Under the pieces are notes generated by a model. The model had not been told where the DNA came from and searched no databases. It saw only the letters and a program-made list of their open reading frames with translations. A stretch of 8,351 nt of DNA from Planctomycetaceae bacterium (GTDB taxonomy: Bacteria > Planctomycetota > Planctomycetia > Pirellulales > UBA1268). The position numbers and the translations under genes were made by a program. The stretch covers positions 1 through 8,351 of the forward strand of contig PKCL01000055.1 in assembly GCA_002862165.1 (NCBI GenBank), written 5' to 3'. Shown here piece by piece: positions 1-6,964 of this stretch. Position 1 is the first letter of the stretch. The number at the start of each line of letters is the position of its first letter.

Positions 1-1
1 T

Positions 2-649
2 TCCAGAAAAAAAATTGGTACTCGCTACGTCTTTGTTCTTTTCAGAACATTTGTTGATGCAAATGACCCAAACGATATTAAGGCTGCAAATTCCCTGCAG
101 TCTGAAATTATTTCAAGACAGTCGAATAAAGGAAGTTTCGAGGTTCCAGACTGGGATGAAACATCACTCGAAAAAGTGCGCGACGCGATCAATGTCTTAG
201 CCTCAACCAAGCCTGACACCAATGGTATGTTCGGCGATAAGTCAAAGCTAAATCCCATCAGCCATCTTCTTGGAACGGCCTACGGTTGGGGAGGTAATCC
301 TGAGGAAGCCGCCACCTATGTGAATGTTGTACCTGACAAAAACGATGGGAAGACTCCATATGAACTGGCTATTACAGAACAGGTGCCAGTAGACGGATTT
401 GTCTCGGTGACTGTTTACAACTCAAAAGGATTTATGGAAGAAAATAGTCTGGATGCTTACTCGGTCAATAATGTGACAGCAGAGAAGGACTCAGATGGTA
501 CCGTCACGATTCACTTTGGGGGTGATCCCAAGAACCTCAACTACCTACCGATAACCTCGGGCTGGAACTATGTCGTTCGCATGTATCAGCCAAAAGAAGA
601 GATTCTCGATGGTTCATGGAAATTTCCTGATCCGCAGCCAGTCGAATAA
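2..649 (+). CDS. DUF1254/DUF1214 domain protein, 3' part (5' end outside window)
   Basis: The frame is open from the left edge (codons from base 2) to a TAA at 647-649, giving the last 215 residues. The first visible residues include GTRYVFVLFRTFVDANDPND followed by a short helix with LQSEI, which resembles the end of a DUF1254 domain. From about residue 80 comes a DUF1214-like beta-rich domain: HLLGTAYGWGGNPEEAATY, then VPVDGFVSVTVYNSKGFME, then a glycine/proline-rich end (LNYLPITSGWNYVVRMYQP). These paired domains occur together in many bacterial proteins, often exported, whose biochemical role is not firmly established. An in-frame ATG at 227 is internal to the conserved region, so it is not the start. 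A signal peptide cannot be judged because the N-terminus is missing. The family call is from remembered motifs, not a search. The next gene starts 152 bases downstream, so co-transcription is uncertain. Confidence 0.85.
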   Translation, partial: SRKKIGTRYVFVLFRTFVDANDPNDIKAANSLQSEIISRQSNKGSFEVPDWDETSLEKVRDAINVLASTKPDTNGMFGDKSKLNPISHLLGTAYGWGGNPEEAATYVNVVPDKNDGKTPYELAITEQVPVDGFVSVTVYNSKGFMEENSLDAYSVNNVTAEKDSDGTVTIHFGGDPKNLNYLPITSGWNYVVRMYQPKEEILDGSWKFPDPQPVE

Positions 650-784
650 CGCAACTGGTCGCATAAGATGATTGGCTGCAACCAAGGGGCGGGCAAGAGA
701 TGCTACGAGGAAAGTCTCTGCTGATAGGGCTTCAGTCGAGTATGCTAATCTGAGTCGCTGTATAACTCTCCGTACTTACCTTTC

Positions 785-798
785 GGAAGCACACTTCC
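785..798 (+). promoter_or_regulatory. Small hairpin just upstream of the 802 start codon
   Basis: GGAAG (785-789) and CTTCC (794-798) are perfectly complementary around a CACA loop and end three bases before the ATG. GGAAG is the only purine-rich, Shine-Dalgarno-like stretch close to this start, so the fold would hide it. The stem is only five pairs and may be chance. Confidence 0.25.
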
Positions 799-801
799 AT
801 C

Positions 802-1476
802 ATGAAACGCCTTGTGCTGTTCTTATTGATTTTCGGCTTTGTACAACCTGTGTTCGCCGATAACCCGGCCCCGCCTGCCACGAAGTTGGTTAAACCTGGC
901 AAGTTGATTGCGACCGAGAAGTTCGATCAAGAAGACTCCGTCGGCACTCAAAAGAAGCGTGGTACAACAGGTTGGGCGACCGTCCTGGGCGATTGGCAGA
1001 TCGTCAATGGTGCGGCTTATGGCATCAGTGAGCCGCCAAGTGAGAAGCGGCCCAAAGGTCATGCTGCCGGTTGCGATCAGCTCGTCGATCTAGATGATTT
1101 TGTGATCAGTGGCGAGTTTAAGCTGGGCGACGCTCACCAGGTTGGCGTGATTACGCGGGATTCCAACCAGCCGCCTCTTCATCTAGGGCGAGTACTGATC
1201 ACGAAAAAATCAATCTGGATTCAGAAGATGACTGGCATCTCTAAGGAAACTCGCTCCGAAGTCCTGACCAAGATCGACGTCCCGGTCGACACCAACACCT
1301 GGCACAAGTTTGTGGTCGAAGTTCAGGGAAGGCAGTTCTTCGCTCGAATTGATGACCATGTCTTGGAAGCAAAACATCCGCGTTTCGCGGATCGCAAGGG
1401 GCGGATTGGTTTTATTGCTGCGGGCGAAGGGGCCCAGTTCCGTAATGTTTCGTTGTGGGAAGCTGCGAAAAAGTAA
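802..1476 (+). CDS. Secreted concanavalin-like (DUF1080/LamG-type) beta-sandwich protein
   Basis: 224 residues. A classical signal peptide is visible: MKR, a hydrophobic core (LVLFLLIFGFV), and a VFA|D cleavage site after Ala19. A proline-rich linker (NPAPPATKLVKPGK) follows. The rest resembles the 3-keto-disaccharide hydrolase (DUF1080)/LamG-like jelly-roll fold: GWATVLGDWQIVNGAAYG (about 56-73), a strand pair FVISGEFKLGD with VGVITRD (about 100-120), WHKFVVEVQGRQFFARIDD (about 167-185), and the C-terminal strands KGRIGFIAAGEGAQFRNVSLW. The WHKF...V...D pattern followed by GRIGF and F.NV is typical of such domains. The protein is one domain with no attached catalytic module, so it may bind or hydrolyse a glycan; the sequence does not decide. 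It acts outside the cytoplasm. The ATG at 802 is preferred because the signal peptide begins there. It lies upstream of a sulfatase gene but is separated by 283 bases and a possible terminator. Confidence 0.85.
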   Translation: MKRLVLFLLIFGFVQPVFADNPAPPATKLVKPGKLIATEKFDQEDSVGTQKKRGTTGWATVLGDWQIVNGAAYGISEPPSEKRPKGHAAGCDQLVDLDDFVISGEFKLGDAHQVGVITRDSNQPPLHLGRVLITKKSIWIQKMTGISKETRSEVLTKIDVPVDTNTWHKFVVEVQGRQFFARIDDHVLEAKHPRFADRKGRIGFIAAGEGAQFRNVSLWEAAKK

Positions 1477-1500
1477 CCAGCAGCTACGGTTCATTGCCTA

Positions 1501-1557
1501 GCCCCAGTATAGATATCAGTGAACACCATTCAGGTATTCTCTGAGGGGCCGTTTTTT
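1501..1557 (+). terminator. Probable Rho-independent terminator after the 802-1476 gene
   Basis: GCCCCAG at 1501-1507 can pair with CTGAGGGGC at 1541-1549 with one bulged A. The 33-base interior can form a minor TGAA/TTCA stem. The 3' arm is followed by CG and six Ts (1552-1557). Position 25 bases past the stop codon, G+C-rich stem foot and T run fit an intrinsic terminator; the long loop and bulge make it imperfect. Confidence 0.4.
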
Positions 1558-1759
1558 CCAAAGTATCCATGGTTGTTACAGAAAGAATGTGGCACTGATG
1601 GAATGCAACTCCTTTTGCGACTTGTCATAAACTACCACGACTGCTGTTCTAATCGCATGAGTGATACGTAAGAATCAACAAGATGAGGAAATGCTACGTA
1701 GAGCGAGCGTTATAAAAGTAGGAGTGAGGGATAGAGGCTTCCACCCACCACAAAAAACC

Positions 1760-3844
1760 ATGAAATTCTTTATAAAATCCATCACTCTAGGTTTTGCAAC
1801 CAGCCTTGCATTGTTTAACGTCTCCGTCGCTGATGACCGTCCAAACATTCTCTGGATTGTGAGCGAAGACAATGGTGCCCGCTGGCTCGGTTGTTATGGC
1901 AACCCTGCGAAACCGACACCAACCCTAGACAAGCTAGCCGCAGAAGGATTCCGCTACGAGCGTTGCTATTCCTCCATCCCAGTTTGCGCACCGCAGCGAT
2001 TCACTTGGCTCACTGGTATCAATGCCATTTCGGCCGGCACTCAAGGGATGCGAAGTGGCGTACAGATTCCTGACTTCATTCGCTATTACCCAGAGATCTT
2101 TCAAGATATCGGCTACTACACCTCCAAAGGTAAAGATGCCAAAACCGACTACAACCACCGCAGCAACCGCTCGGGCAATGACTCCTGGAATGAACCGAAA
2201 AAGCTCGAATGGGACGTGCTCAAGCAAAAGCAACCATTCATGCACGTCATCAATACCCACAGCACTCACGAATCGAGGGTCTTCGGCGCTTACAACCCAA
2301 ACAAACACACAGCACCAAAAGCAGGAAACCTAGCCGCGTACCACCCTGACTTACCTGGTATTCACTTCGTCTATGAGAAGTACAATGAAGCACACCGCAA
2401 GATGGATGCAGAAGTCAAAACCTGGCTCACTGAGCTTGAGCAAAGTGGCTTAGCAAAGAGCACTATCGTGATCTATTCCTCGGACCACGGCGGCGTACTC
2501 CCACGTTCAAAACGCTTCCTCTACAACAGCGGCACACATTGCCCGTTAATTGTACGGATTCCAGAAAAGTACAAAAACCTCTACCCTGCCAGCAAGCCCG
2601 GCGACACCGTCAAAGAACTCGTGAGCTTTACTGATTTCCCCAAAACTTGGCTCAACCTTGGCGGCGCTACGAAGGACCAAGTTGAACAAATGCAGGGGCG
2701 TTCGTTTCTAGGAAAAGAAACAGAACCCAACCCCGAGTTCGTCTACTCGTTCCGTAACCGCATGGATGACAGACTCGACATGGTGCGCTCCGCCCGTGAC
2801 AACGAGTTCCTGTATATTCGCAACTACATGCCATTCGCTCCTGTAGGTCAATTTCTGCCCTATCTCTTCAATTCACAAGCGATGCGAGACTGGAAGCAAC
2901 ATGACCTAGACGGCGAAACTGATGCTGTCACCTCAAGGTTCTTCAAGCAACCTCGCGCTATTGACGAGCTCTACCTCTACGAAAAAGATTATGACAATGT
3001 GAAGAACCTAGCTGCCGATTCAGCAAATACAGAACGCATCAAAGCAATGCGTGCCGCATTGCGCAAGTGGCAGCTCGAAATCTTCGATTCTGGGTTTATC
3101 CCAGAAGATGAAATGGGTCAGCAAGCCGCTAAATATGAACTCACAGTCTACGAGTTTGTCCGTAAGCCAGAGCTCTACCCACTAGAGCAATACATTGACA
3201 TGGCTGACAAGTCGCTCGAACTCGATCCGAAAAACCTAGGGCGTTTCCTCGAAGCTCTCAACACCCCCTTCGTGGGCAACCGCTATTGGGCGACTCTCGG
3301 CATTCTCAATCTCAGCTTTGTTGGCAACTCGACCAAGGACAATAAGGTACTCAACGCGATGCAAGCATTGCTTGAAAAATCGGCAGAATCACAAGTCGTG
3401 AAGGCATATGCTGCTTGGGTAATCGTTCGTAGTGGTAGTGATAAACAAGGTCAAGAAGCTCTAGATTTCTTGAAGAACCTCGGCCACAAAACCTACAGCT
3501 TCCGCACTGTCCTCAACGTACTTGACTGGATGGATCCTAAGCATTCCTCCCCGGTCATGCTCGATATCTACCTCAACGGCAAACATTCAGGCGATTCAGC
3601 CAAGGTGATCACGAACCACCTTATCTCCCAAGCGTCTGCAGAAGTGGCTGAGCTTGTGGAACAACATTCTAAAGCCGTGAACTCGATCACAAATCATGAA
3701 AAACGACTGAAGAATTACAGCCAGAAACCTGAAAATATCTCAGCTGAAAAAATCGCTAAACAAACCACTCAATCTCAAGCTGAACTAGCACGGGCCACGG
3801 CAGTGGAAAAAGAACTCAGAGCAAAGCTAGAAGCAAAGAACTAA
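1760..3844 (+). CDS. Secreted formylglycine-dependent sulfatase with helical C-terminal extension
   Basis: 694 residues from the ATG at 1760. That start is chosen because it begins a signal peptide (MKFFIKSITLGFATSLALFNVSVA, then DDRPNIL); an in-frame GTG at 1661 would bury it under 33 charged residues. No Shine-Dalgarno precedes the ATG. The alkaline-phosphatase-fold sulfatase domain spans about 27-440. Metal-binding acids lie in SEDN (E36, D37) before the GCYG element; the formylglycine cysteine is C76 in C-A-P-Q-R (R80) followed by LTG; a lysine in SKGKDAKTDYN (probably K128), H170 in THESR, D242-H243 in SSDHGG, and K251 before YNSGTH complete the usual active-site set. Arrangement resembles the heparan N-sulfatase-like group common in marine Planctomycetes and Verrucomicrobia. 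Residues about 481-620 look alpha-helical (HEAT/TPR-like) and the last 65 or so are charged and coiled-coil-like. It would hydrolyse sulfate esters or sulfamates of a polysaccharide outside the cytoplasm and needs a separate formylglycine-generating enzyme. The substrate cannot be told. Confidence 0.93.
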   Translation: MKFFIKSITLGFATSLALFNVSVADDRPNILWIVSEDNGARWLGCYGNPAKPTPTLDKLAAEGFRYERCYSSIPVCAPQRFTWLTGINAISAGTQGMRSGVQIPDFIRYYPEIFQDIGYYTSKGKDAKTDYNHRSNRSGNDSWNEPKKLEWDVLKQKQPFMHVINTHSTHESRVFGAYNPNKHTAPKAGNLAAYHPDLPGIHFVYEKYNEAHRKMDAEVKTWLTELEQSGLAKSTIVIYSSDHGGVLPRSKRFLYNSGTHCPLIVRIPEKYKNLYPASKPGDTVKELVSFTDFPKTWLNLGGATKDQVEQMQGRSFLGKETEPNPEFVYSFRNRMDDRLDMVRSARDNEFLYIRNYMPFAPVGQFLPYLFNSQAMRDWKQHDLDGETDAVTSRFFKQPRAIDELYLYEKDYDNVKNLAADSANTERIKAMRAALRKWQLEIFDSGFIPEDEMGQQAAKYELTVYEFVRKPELYPLEQYIDMADKSLELDPKNLGRFLEALNTPFVGNRYWATLGILNLSFVGNSTKDNKVLNAMQALLEKSAESQVVKAYAAWVIVRSGSDKQGQEALDFLKNLGHKTYSFRTVLNVLDWMDPKHSSPVMLDIYLNGKHSGDSAKVITNHLISQASAEVAELVEQHSKAVNSITNHEKRLKNYSQKPENISAEKIAKQTTQSQAELARATAVEKELRAKLEAKN

Positions 3845-4004
3845 AGCTCGGTGCAGAACTCAGGGTGCTTGTTACCAAACAAAGCGTTCACGATTCTAGC
3901 ATTGTGAATACAAGTAAAGGTTGCTTGTAACAAGGCTTGCTAAACCCATCACAAAGAGCGGCTGCAAAGATCAATCCGTAGATCGTATTCCACCAAAGCC
4001 TTTT

Positions 4005-4292
4005 ATGCTTTGCTATGTGTTGATCTCATTTGTGGTTCTCATCGCGATAATAGGCATGTTTCCTGATATCGGTAGTGAAGAGGAGAAAATCGAATAATAC
4101 GTTGTCATATTGCAAGGAATCACTGCCGACGAGGAAAACCACTGGTCGTGGAGCCGTCGCAAATCCCTCGGCGCATGGCTAACCGTAGCCGGACTCATCT
4201 TTTACTTAGCAATACAATCCGCACACTCAGGAAGACATTGGGAACAAATATTTAAGACTTATTTATTAACTGTCATCCGTTGTGAAAATTAA
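4005..4292 (+). other. Possible small membrane protein(s): two short ORFs in one frame
   Basis: The first ORF (ATG 4005, TAA 4095-4097, 30 residues) is mostly one hydrophobic helix (MLCYVLISFVVLIAIIGMFP) with an acidic tail. In the same frame, after that stop, residues from a TTG at 4110 to a TAA at 4290-4292 give 60 residues with a basic stretch (HWSWSRRKSLG) followed by a hydrophobic segment (AWLTVAGLIFYLAI). Basic-then-hydrophobic order is what an inner-membrane segment looks like, and this piece is more G+C-rich than its surroundings. Together they could be one two-helix membrane protein broken by a TAA, or two tiny proteins, or chance. No family is recognised, no clear ribosome binding site is seen, and 3845-4004 holds nothing I can name. 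Confidence 0.2.
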
Positions 4293-4409
4293 ATCTATAG
4301 ATTCATTTGCACCTCGATATTATTCATAAGAATATATGCCGTTCACGGCCCGTTATGTCTGGAAATATTACAAACCCGAAACGACTATTTGCATATTTTA
4401 CTTGAGATA

Positions 4410-4972
4410 ATGAAATATTATTTTGACATTATTGATCTAGTAAAATTTGCACAGAGAAATGGCTCGGTCATGGGAATCCAGCGAGTACAAATTTGTATGC
4501 TCCAGCACTTGCCTTCGATAACTAAAAAAGACAAGAATTTTTGTGTCTATGTGATAAATCGATTAAGTGGAATCAGGGCATGCTGATCAAAAAACATATT
4601 TATGAATGAAACACACGGTGCGTCTCGGATACTTGTTCGACTAGGGGTGGGAGACCCCGTCGAAGCATTTTCTAAGCGAGAACTCGATGACGATCTAGCA
4701 AAATATAAAAAGAGATTCTTTAATCGCGTGCTGCGGAAATTCAAGCGATTGATTCTTGGAGGACCTCAATGGGTGGGCACAGTCAATAAAAAGAGTAGGT
4801 TCAGATGAAGAGTATCGGAAGCATCGGAGAAAAAATTTTACAAGCAGAATTAAGATATGGTAGCCCATCTAAACCAACTTCTAGGCGACTAACTGTAGTT
4901 TCCGGACAGCTGATTGAGTCTGGTTACAAAGTGAATTTCATAAATTTTGTTGAGAGTTGGTTCTGTTTGTGA
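4410..4972 (+). pseudogene. Broken glycosyltransferase gene, N-terminal part
   Basis: From ATG 4410 the reading begins MKYYFDIIDLVKFAQRNG, then MGIQRVQICMLQHL. The pattern 'D..DL..........GIQRVQ' is the N-terminal signature I associate with GT4-type glycosyltransferases of polysaccharide clusters. A TGA at 4584-4586 interrupts it. The same frame then continues for about 73 codons (ASRILVRLGVGDPVEAFSKR, then a basic helix KYKKRFFNRVLRKFKRLIL) to a TGA at 4806-4808. From there a different frame (ATG 4805, overlapping that stop as ATGA) stays open to TGA 4970-4972 and contains LIESGYKVNFINFVESWF, which could be a Rossmann strand of the same protein. No nucleotide-sugar binding half (EX7E region) was found. 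An intact enzyme of this type is about 350-450 residues, so the gene appears inactivated by stops, a frame change and 3' loss. The family assignment is an inference from the N-terminal motif. Confidence 0.5.
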
Positions 4973-5577
4973 AAAAGCTGAGCCTTCGTTGGTTGGTATG
5001 CTCACGGGTTGTACCTTGAGATAATTAAGAGGGCTTTGGTTATTACAGTGAGAGGCCGAAAGCATGTCCTGTGATCTGGTTTCACGATTGCCGCTGAAGA
5101 GAACCCTAAGCAATGGATTTATCTACAAAATAGCCGCGATGAAGTGTGAACCAATCATAAAAGTATTCGGTTACAAAATAATTTATTGGTCCAACCATGT
5201 AACTTGATAAGTGAACAGGCCAATGAAATGGCAGAGGCCGCGATTAGAGCCCCGGCTGTTGCAATGGAATACTCACAAAGACAACGCATTTTTATTGATC
5301 GAATAATTATTGTGACCTTGCAAATACTTAAGCTAGATGGCTAAAAAAGTGTATCGAATAAGTTGAGATACAGAGAACCCATCGACAATGTTCACTGAAG
5401 AGCTGTGTTGGAAACAAATGAAAGCATGTTTGGAAGTGATGCTTTTGAAGCTGTCATGGCTAAGCACGGGTGAAGAACTTGTGTTCACGGCATCACGGAT
5501 GAATATTCTAGGCCTTGATTTGCCACCACTGTGCACTTGGTATGTCTGTTTTTAAAGATGATATCAGCGTTTGATGA
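4973..5577 (+). pseudogene. Unidentified decayed coding remnants in shifting frames
   Basis: No ORF here is both long and clean, but several short stretches read like protein. One frame gives VGWYAHGLYLEIIKRAL (about 4988-5038), AAEENPKQWIYLQNSRDEV (5090-5146), NEMAEAAIRAPAVAMEYS followed by QRQRIFIDRI (about 5222-5311) and ESMFGSDAFEAVMAKHG (about 5420-5470). Other frames give RPKACPVIWFHDC (5053-5091) and PIIKVFGYKIIYWSNH (about 5151-5198). Stops at 5072, 5147, 5342, 5396, 5471 and 5516 break the first frame. This looks like one or two genes worn down by point stops and indels, possibly the 3' part of the broken glycosyltransferase or a former neighbour. I do not recognise the family. Chance reading of AT-rich DNA remains possible for any single fragment. 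The stretch ends in an A4T8 run at 5577-5588. Confidence 0.35.
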
Positions 5578-5624
5578 AAATTTTTTTTGCCTCACGAGTA
5601 ATATAAAGATGGGATACAGCCCTT

Positions 5625-6911
5625 ATGAAAGTTGCTTTAATTCTACCTGTTGAGTACTCGGGGGGCACCTTTCGATTATTTCTAAATCTCATACGATATT
5701 TTGCCTCACATTCAGAGTTAGAATTGGTTGTAGGGATTCCCGATGCCTATATTAATTCGGTCAAAGTGAATCTCGATAAAGTTCACAAAGAATTTTCAAA
5801 CATAGAAGTTCGTGGTTTTAATTGGAGAATTCTTGCCGCCAGAGAAGTGGAAAACATCCTACCTCTCCATGGTGTGGTTGTTCACCGGTTCATAAGTAAA
5901 GCGTATCAGGTTCCTGTTGATGGTCACGAGAACTTCCTTGACTGTAACTTTTGGTTCATAGTTTCTGACCGTTTGGCATATCCGCTTGTTCCTCTGCGGC
6001 CTTATGGAATTTTTGTTACCGATCATCTTCAGAGATACGTGCCAGAAACATTTGGTCGAAAGCTGTTCCAAGATGTAGATAGCTCAGCCTGGAACGTTCT
6101 TCGGGCGGTCCGGAATGCAGATCTTGCAGTAGTGACGAGTCAGGGGACTGCAGCAGATGTTGAGATATACAGCGGATGTCTTAACACGATCTTGCAAATG
6201 CCAACGACAATAGACATCGAACACTTTCTGAATGTTGCTTCCCAGCGTGAACAACGTCGACAGGATATCACAGCGAGACCGCATTGCGTCTGGGTGACAA
6301 ATACTTCTCAACACAAGAATCATCTTCGAATGCTAGAGGCGATTCGGAAGTATTTTGAGGAACACAATGGCACTCTTGATATTGTTGTAACGGGATGGAG
6401 TACTGACCTTTTTAATCCACAGTTGGTGCTTAAGAAAGATAGTTCTCGGCAGGGTGTATGGGGACATAGCTATGTGAAAGAGGTACGTGAGTCTGTCAAA
6501 TCAATACTTGGACAATGGGAAGCACGTATTCATTGGGCTGGGGAGGTTAGTAATTCAGAGTACATAGCGATTGTGCAGAACAGTCAATTCCTTGTGCATA
6601 ATGTACTCGCTGACAATGGTACTTTTAGTGTCGTTGAAGCAGCCGCACTAGGCCGGCCGGCCATGTCGAGTGACTATCCACAAATGCGTCAGCTTAATGA
6701 ACAATTTGGACTAGGGCTTCATTTTTTCAATGCATTTGACATCGACGAGACGGCGAAAGTGATGTCAGAACTTGAGAGTAAGCCGATCCACTTCAATAGT
6801 GTGCTCCAGGAACGCATTGAAAAATTTAGTTGGCATTCCTGGGATGAAACGGTCATCACGGCAATCAATTCGATAGGAAGTGCACCACGGAAAGAAATTG
6901 CCTGTTTATAA
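5625..6911 (+). CDS. GT4-like glycosyltransferase (intact)
   Basis: 428 residues. The N-terminal Rossmann half opens with MKVALILPVEYSGGTFRLF, where the Gly-Gly pair (residues 14-15) is the usual glycine loop after strand 1, and includes GIFVTDHLQRYVPETFG near residues 127-143. The C-terminal nucleotide-sugar half begins about residue 222 with VWVTNTSQHKNHLRMLEAI (H230-K231-N232), the equivalent of the 'R..KN......A' element of GT4/GT-B retaining enzymes. It continues with DIVVTGW and then VLADNGTFSVVEAAALGRP, where D330 and E338 occupy the EX7E position, the first acid being Asp rather than Glu. No signal peptide or membrane segment is seen, so it should act on the cytoplasmic face of the inner membrane, adding a sugar from an activated donor to a growing surface polysaccharide. 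Donor and acceptor cannot be read from sequence. The 5' region has no convincing promoter or Shine-Dalgarno. It lies 53 bases upstream of another glycosyltransferase and probably shares a transcript. Confidence 0.88.
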   Translation: MKVALILPVEYSGGTFRLFLNLIRYFASHSELELVVGIPDAYINSVKVNLDKVHKEFSNIEVRGFNWRILAAREVENILPLHGVVVHRFISKAYQVPVDGHENFLDCNFWFIVSDRLAYPLVPLRPYGIFVTDHLQRYVPETFGRKLFQDVDSSAWNVLRAVRNADLAVVTSQGTAADVEIYSGCLNTILQMPTTIDIEHFLNVASQREQRRQDITARPHCVWVTNTSQHKNHLRMLEAIRKYFEEHNGTLDIVVTGWSTDLFNPQLVLKKDSSRQGVWGHSYVKEVRESVKSILGQWEARIHWAGEVSNSEYIAIVQNSQFLVHNVLADNGTFSVVEAAALGRPAMSSDYPQMRQLNEQFGLGLHFFNAFDIDETAKVMSELESKPIHFNSVLQERIEKFSWHSWDETVITAINSIGSAPRKEIACL

Positions 6912-6947
6912 ACTGTAAATATTGTTTTGCGGGCGGAGTAACACGAC

Positions 6948-6959
6948 GAGAAGAAAGAG
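6948..6959 (+). promoter_or_regulatory. Purine-rich ribosome binding site for the gene at 6965
   Basis: An unbroken purine run GAGAAGAAAGAG ends five bases before the ATG at 6965. It is a plausible, non-canonical Shine-Dalgarno and supports that start over the in-frame ATG at 7001. Confidence 0.35.
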
Positions 6960-6964
6960 TTTAA

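Noticed and set aside
672..863. 63-codon forward frame from 672
   Set aside because: It overlaps the signal-peptide region of the 802 gene in another frame, is rich in Arg and Cys without pattern, and matches nothing known to me.
1661..1759. 33-codon upstream extension of the sulfatase from a GTG at 1661
   Set aside because: It would place a charged stretch before a clear signal peptide beginning at the ATG 1760; nothing in the extension resembles a sulfatase or an export signal.
1934..2308. 124-codon open frame on the minus strand
   Set aside because: It is antisense to the sulfatase catalytic core, including the CAPQR and lysine motifs; a shadow frame.
3867..3885. Hairpin-like sequence GCTTGTT-ACCA-AACAAAGC after the sulfatase stop
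   Set aside because: Seven pairs with a bulge but A+T-rich and not followed by a T run, so it is too weak to call a terminator.
5333..5536. 67-codon minus-strand ORF in the decayed region
   Set aside because: No motif, no ribosome binding site, and the forward strand reads more protein-like at the same place.
5571..5607. TTGATG ... TATAAA as a sigma-70 promoter for the 5625 gene
   Set aside because: The spacer is 25 bases, far from the usual 16-18, and the A4T8 tract makes chance matches likely.
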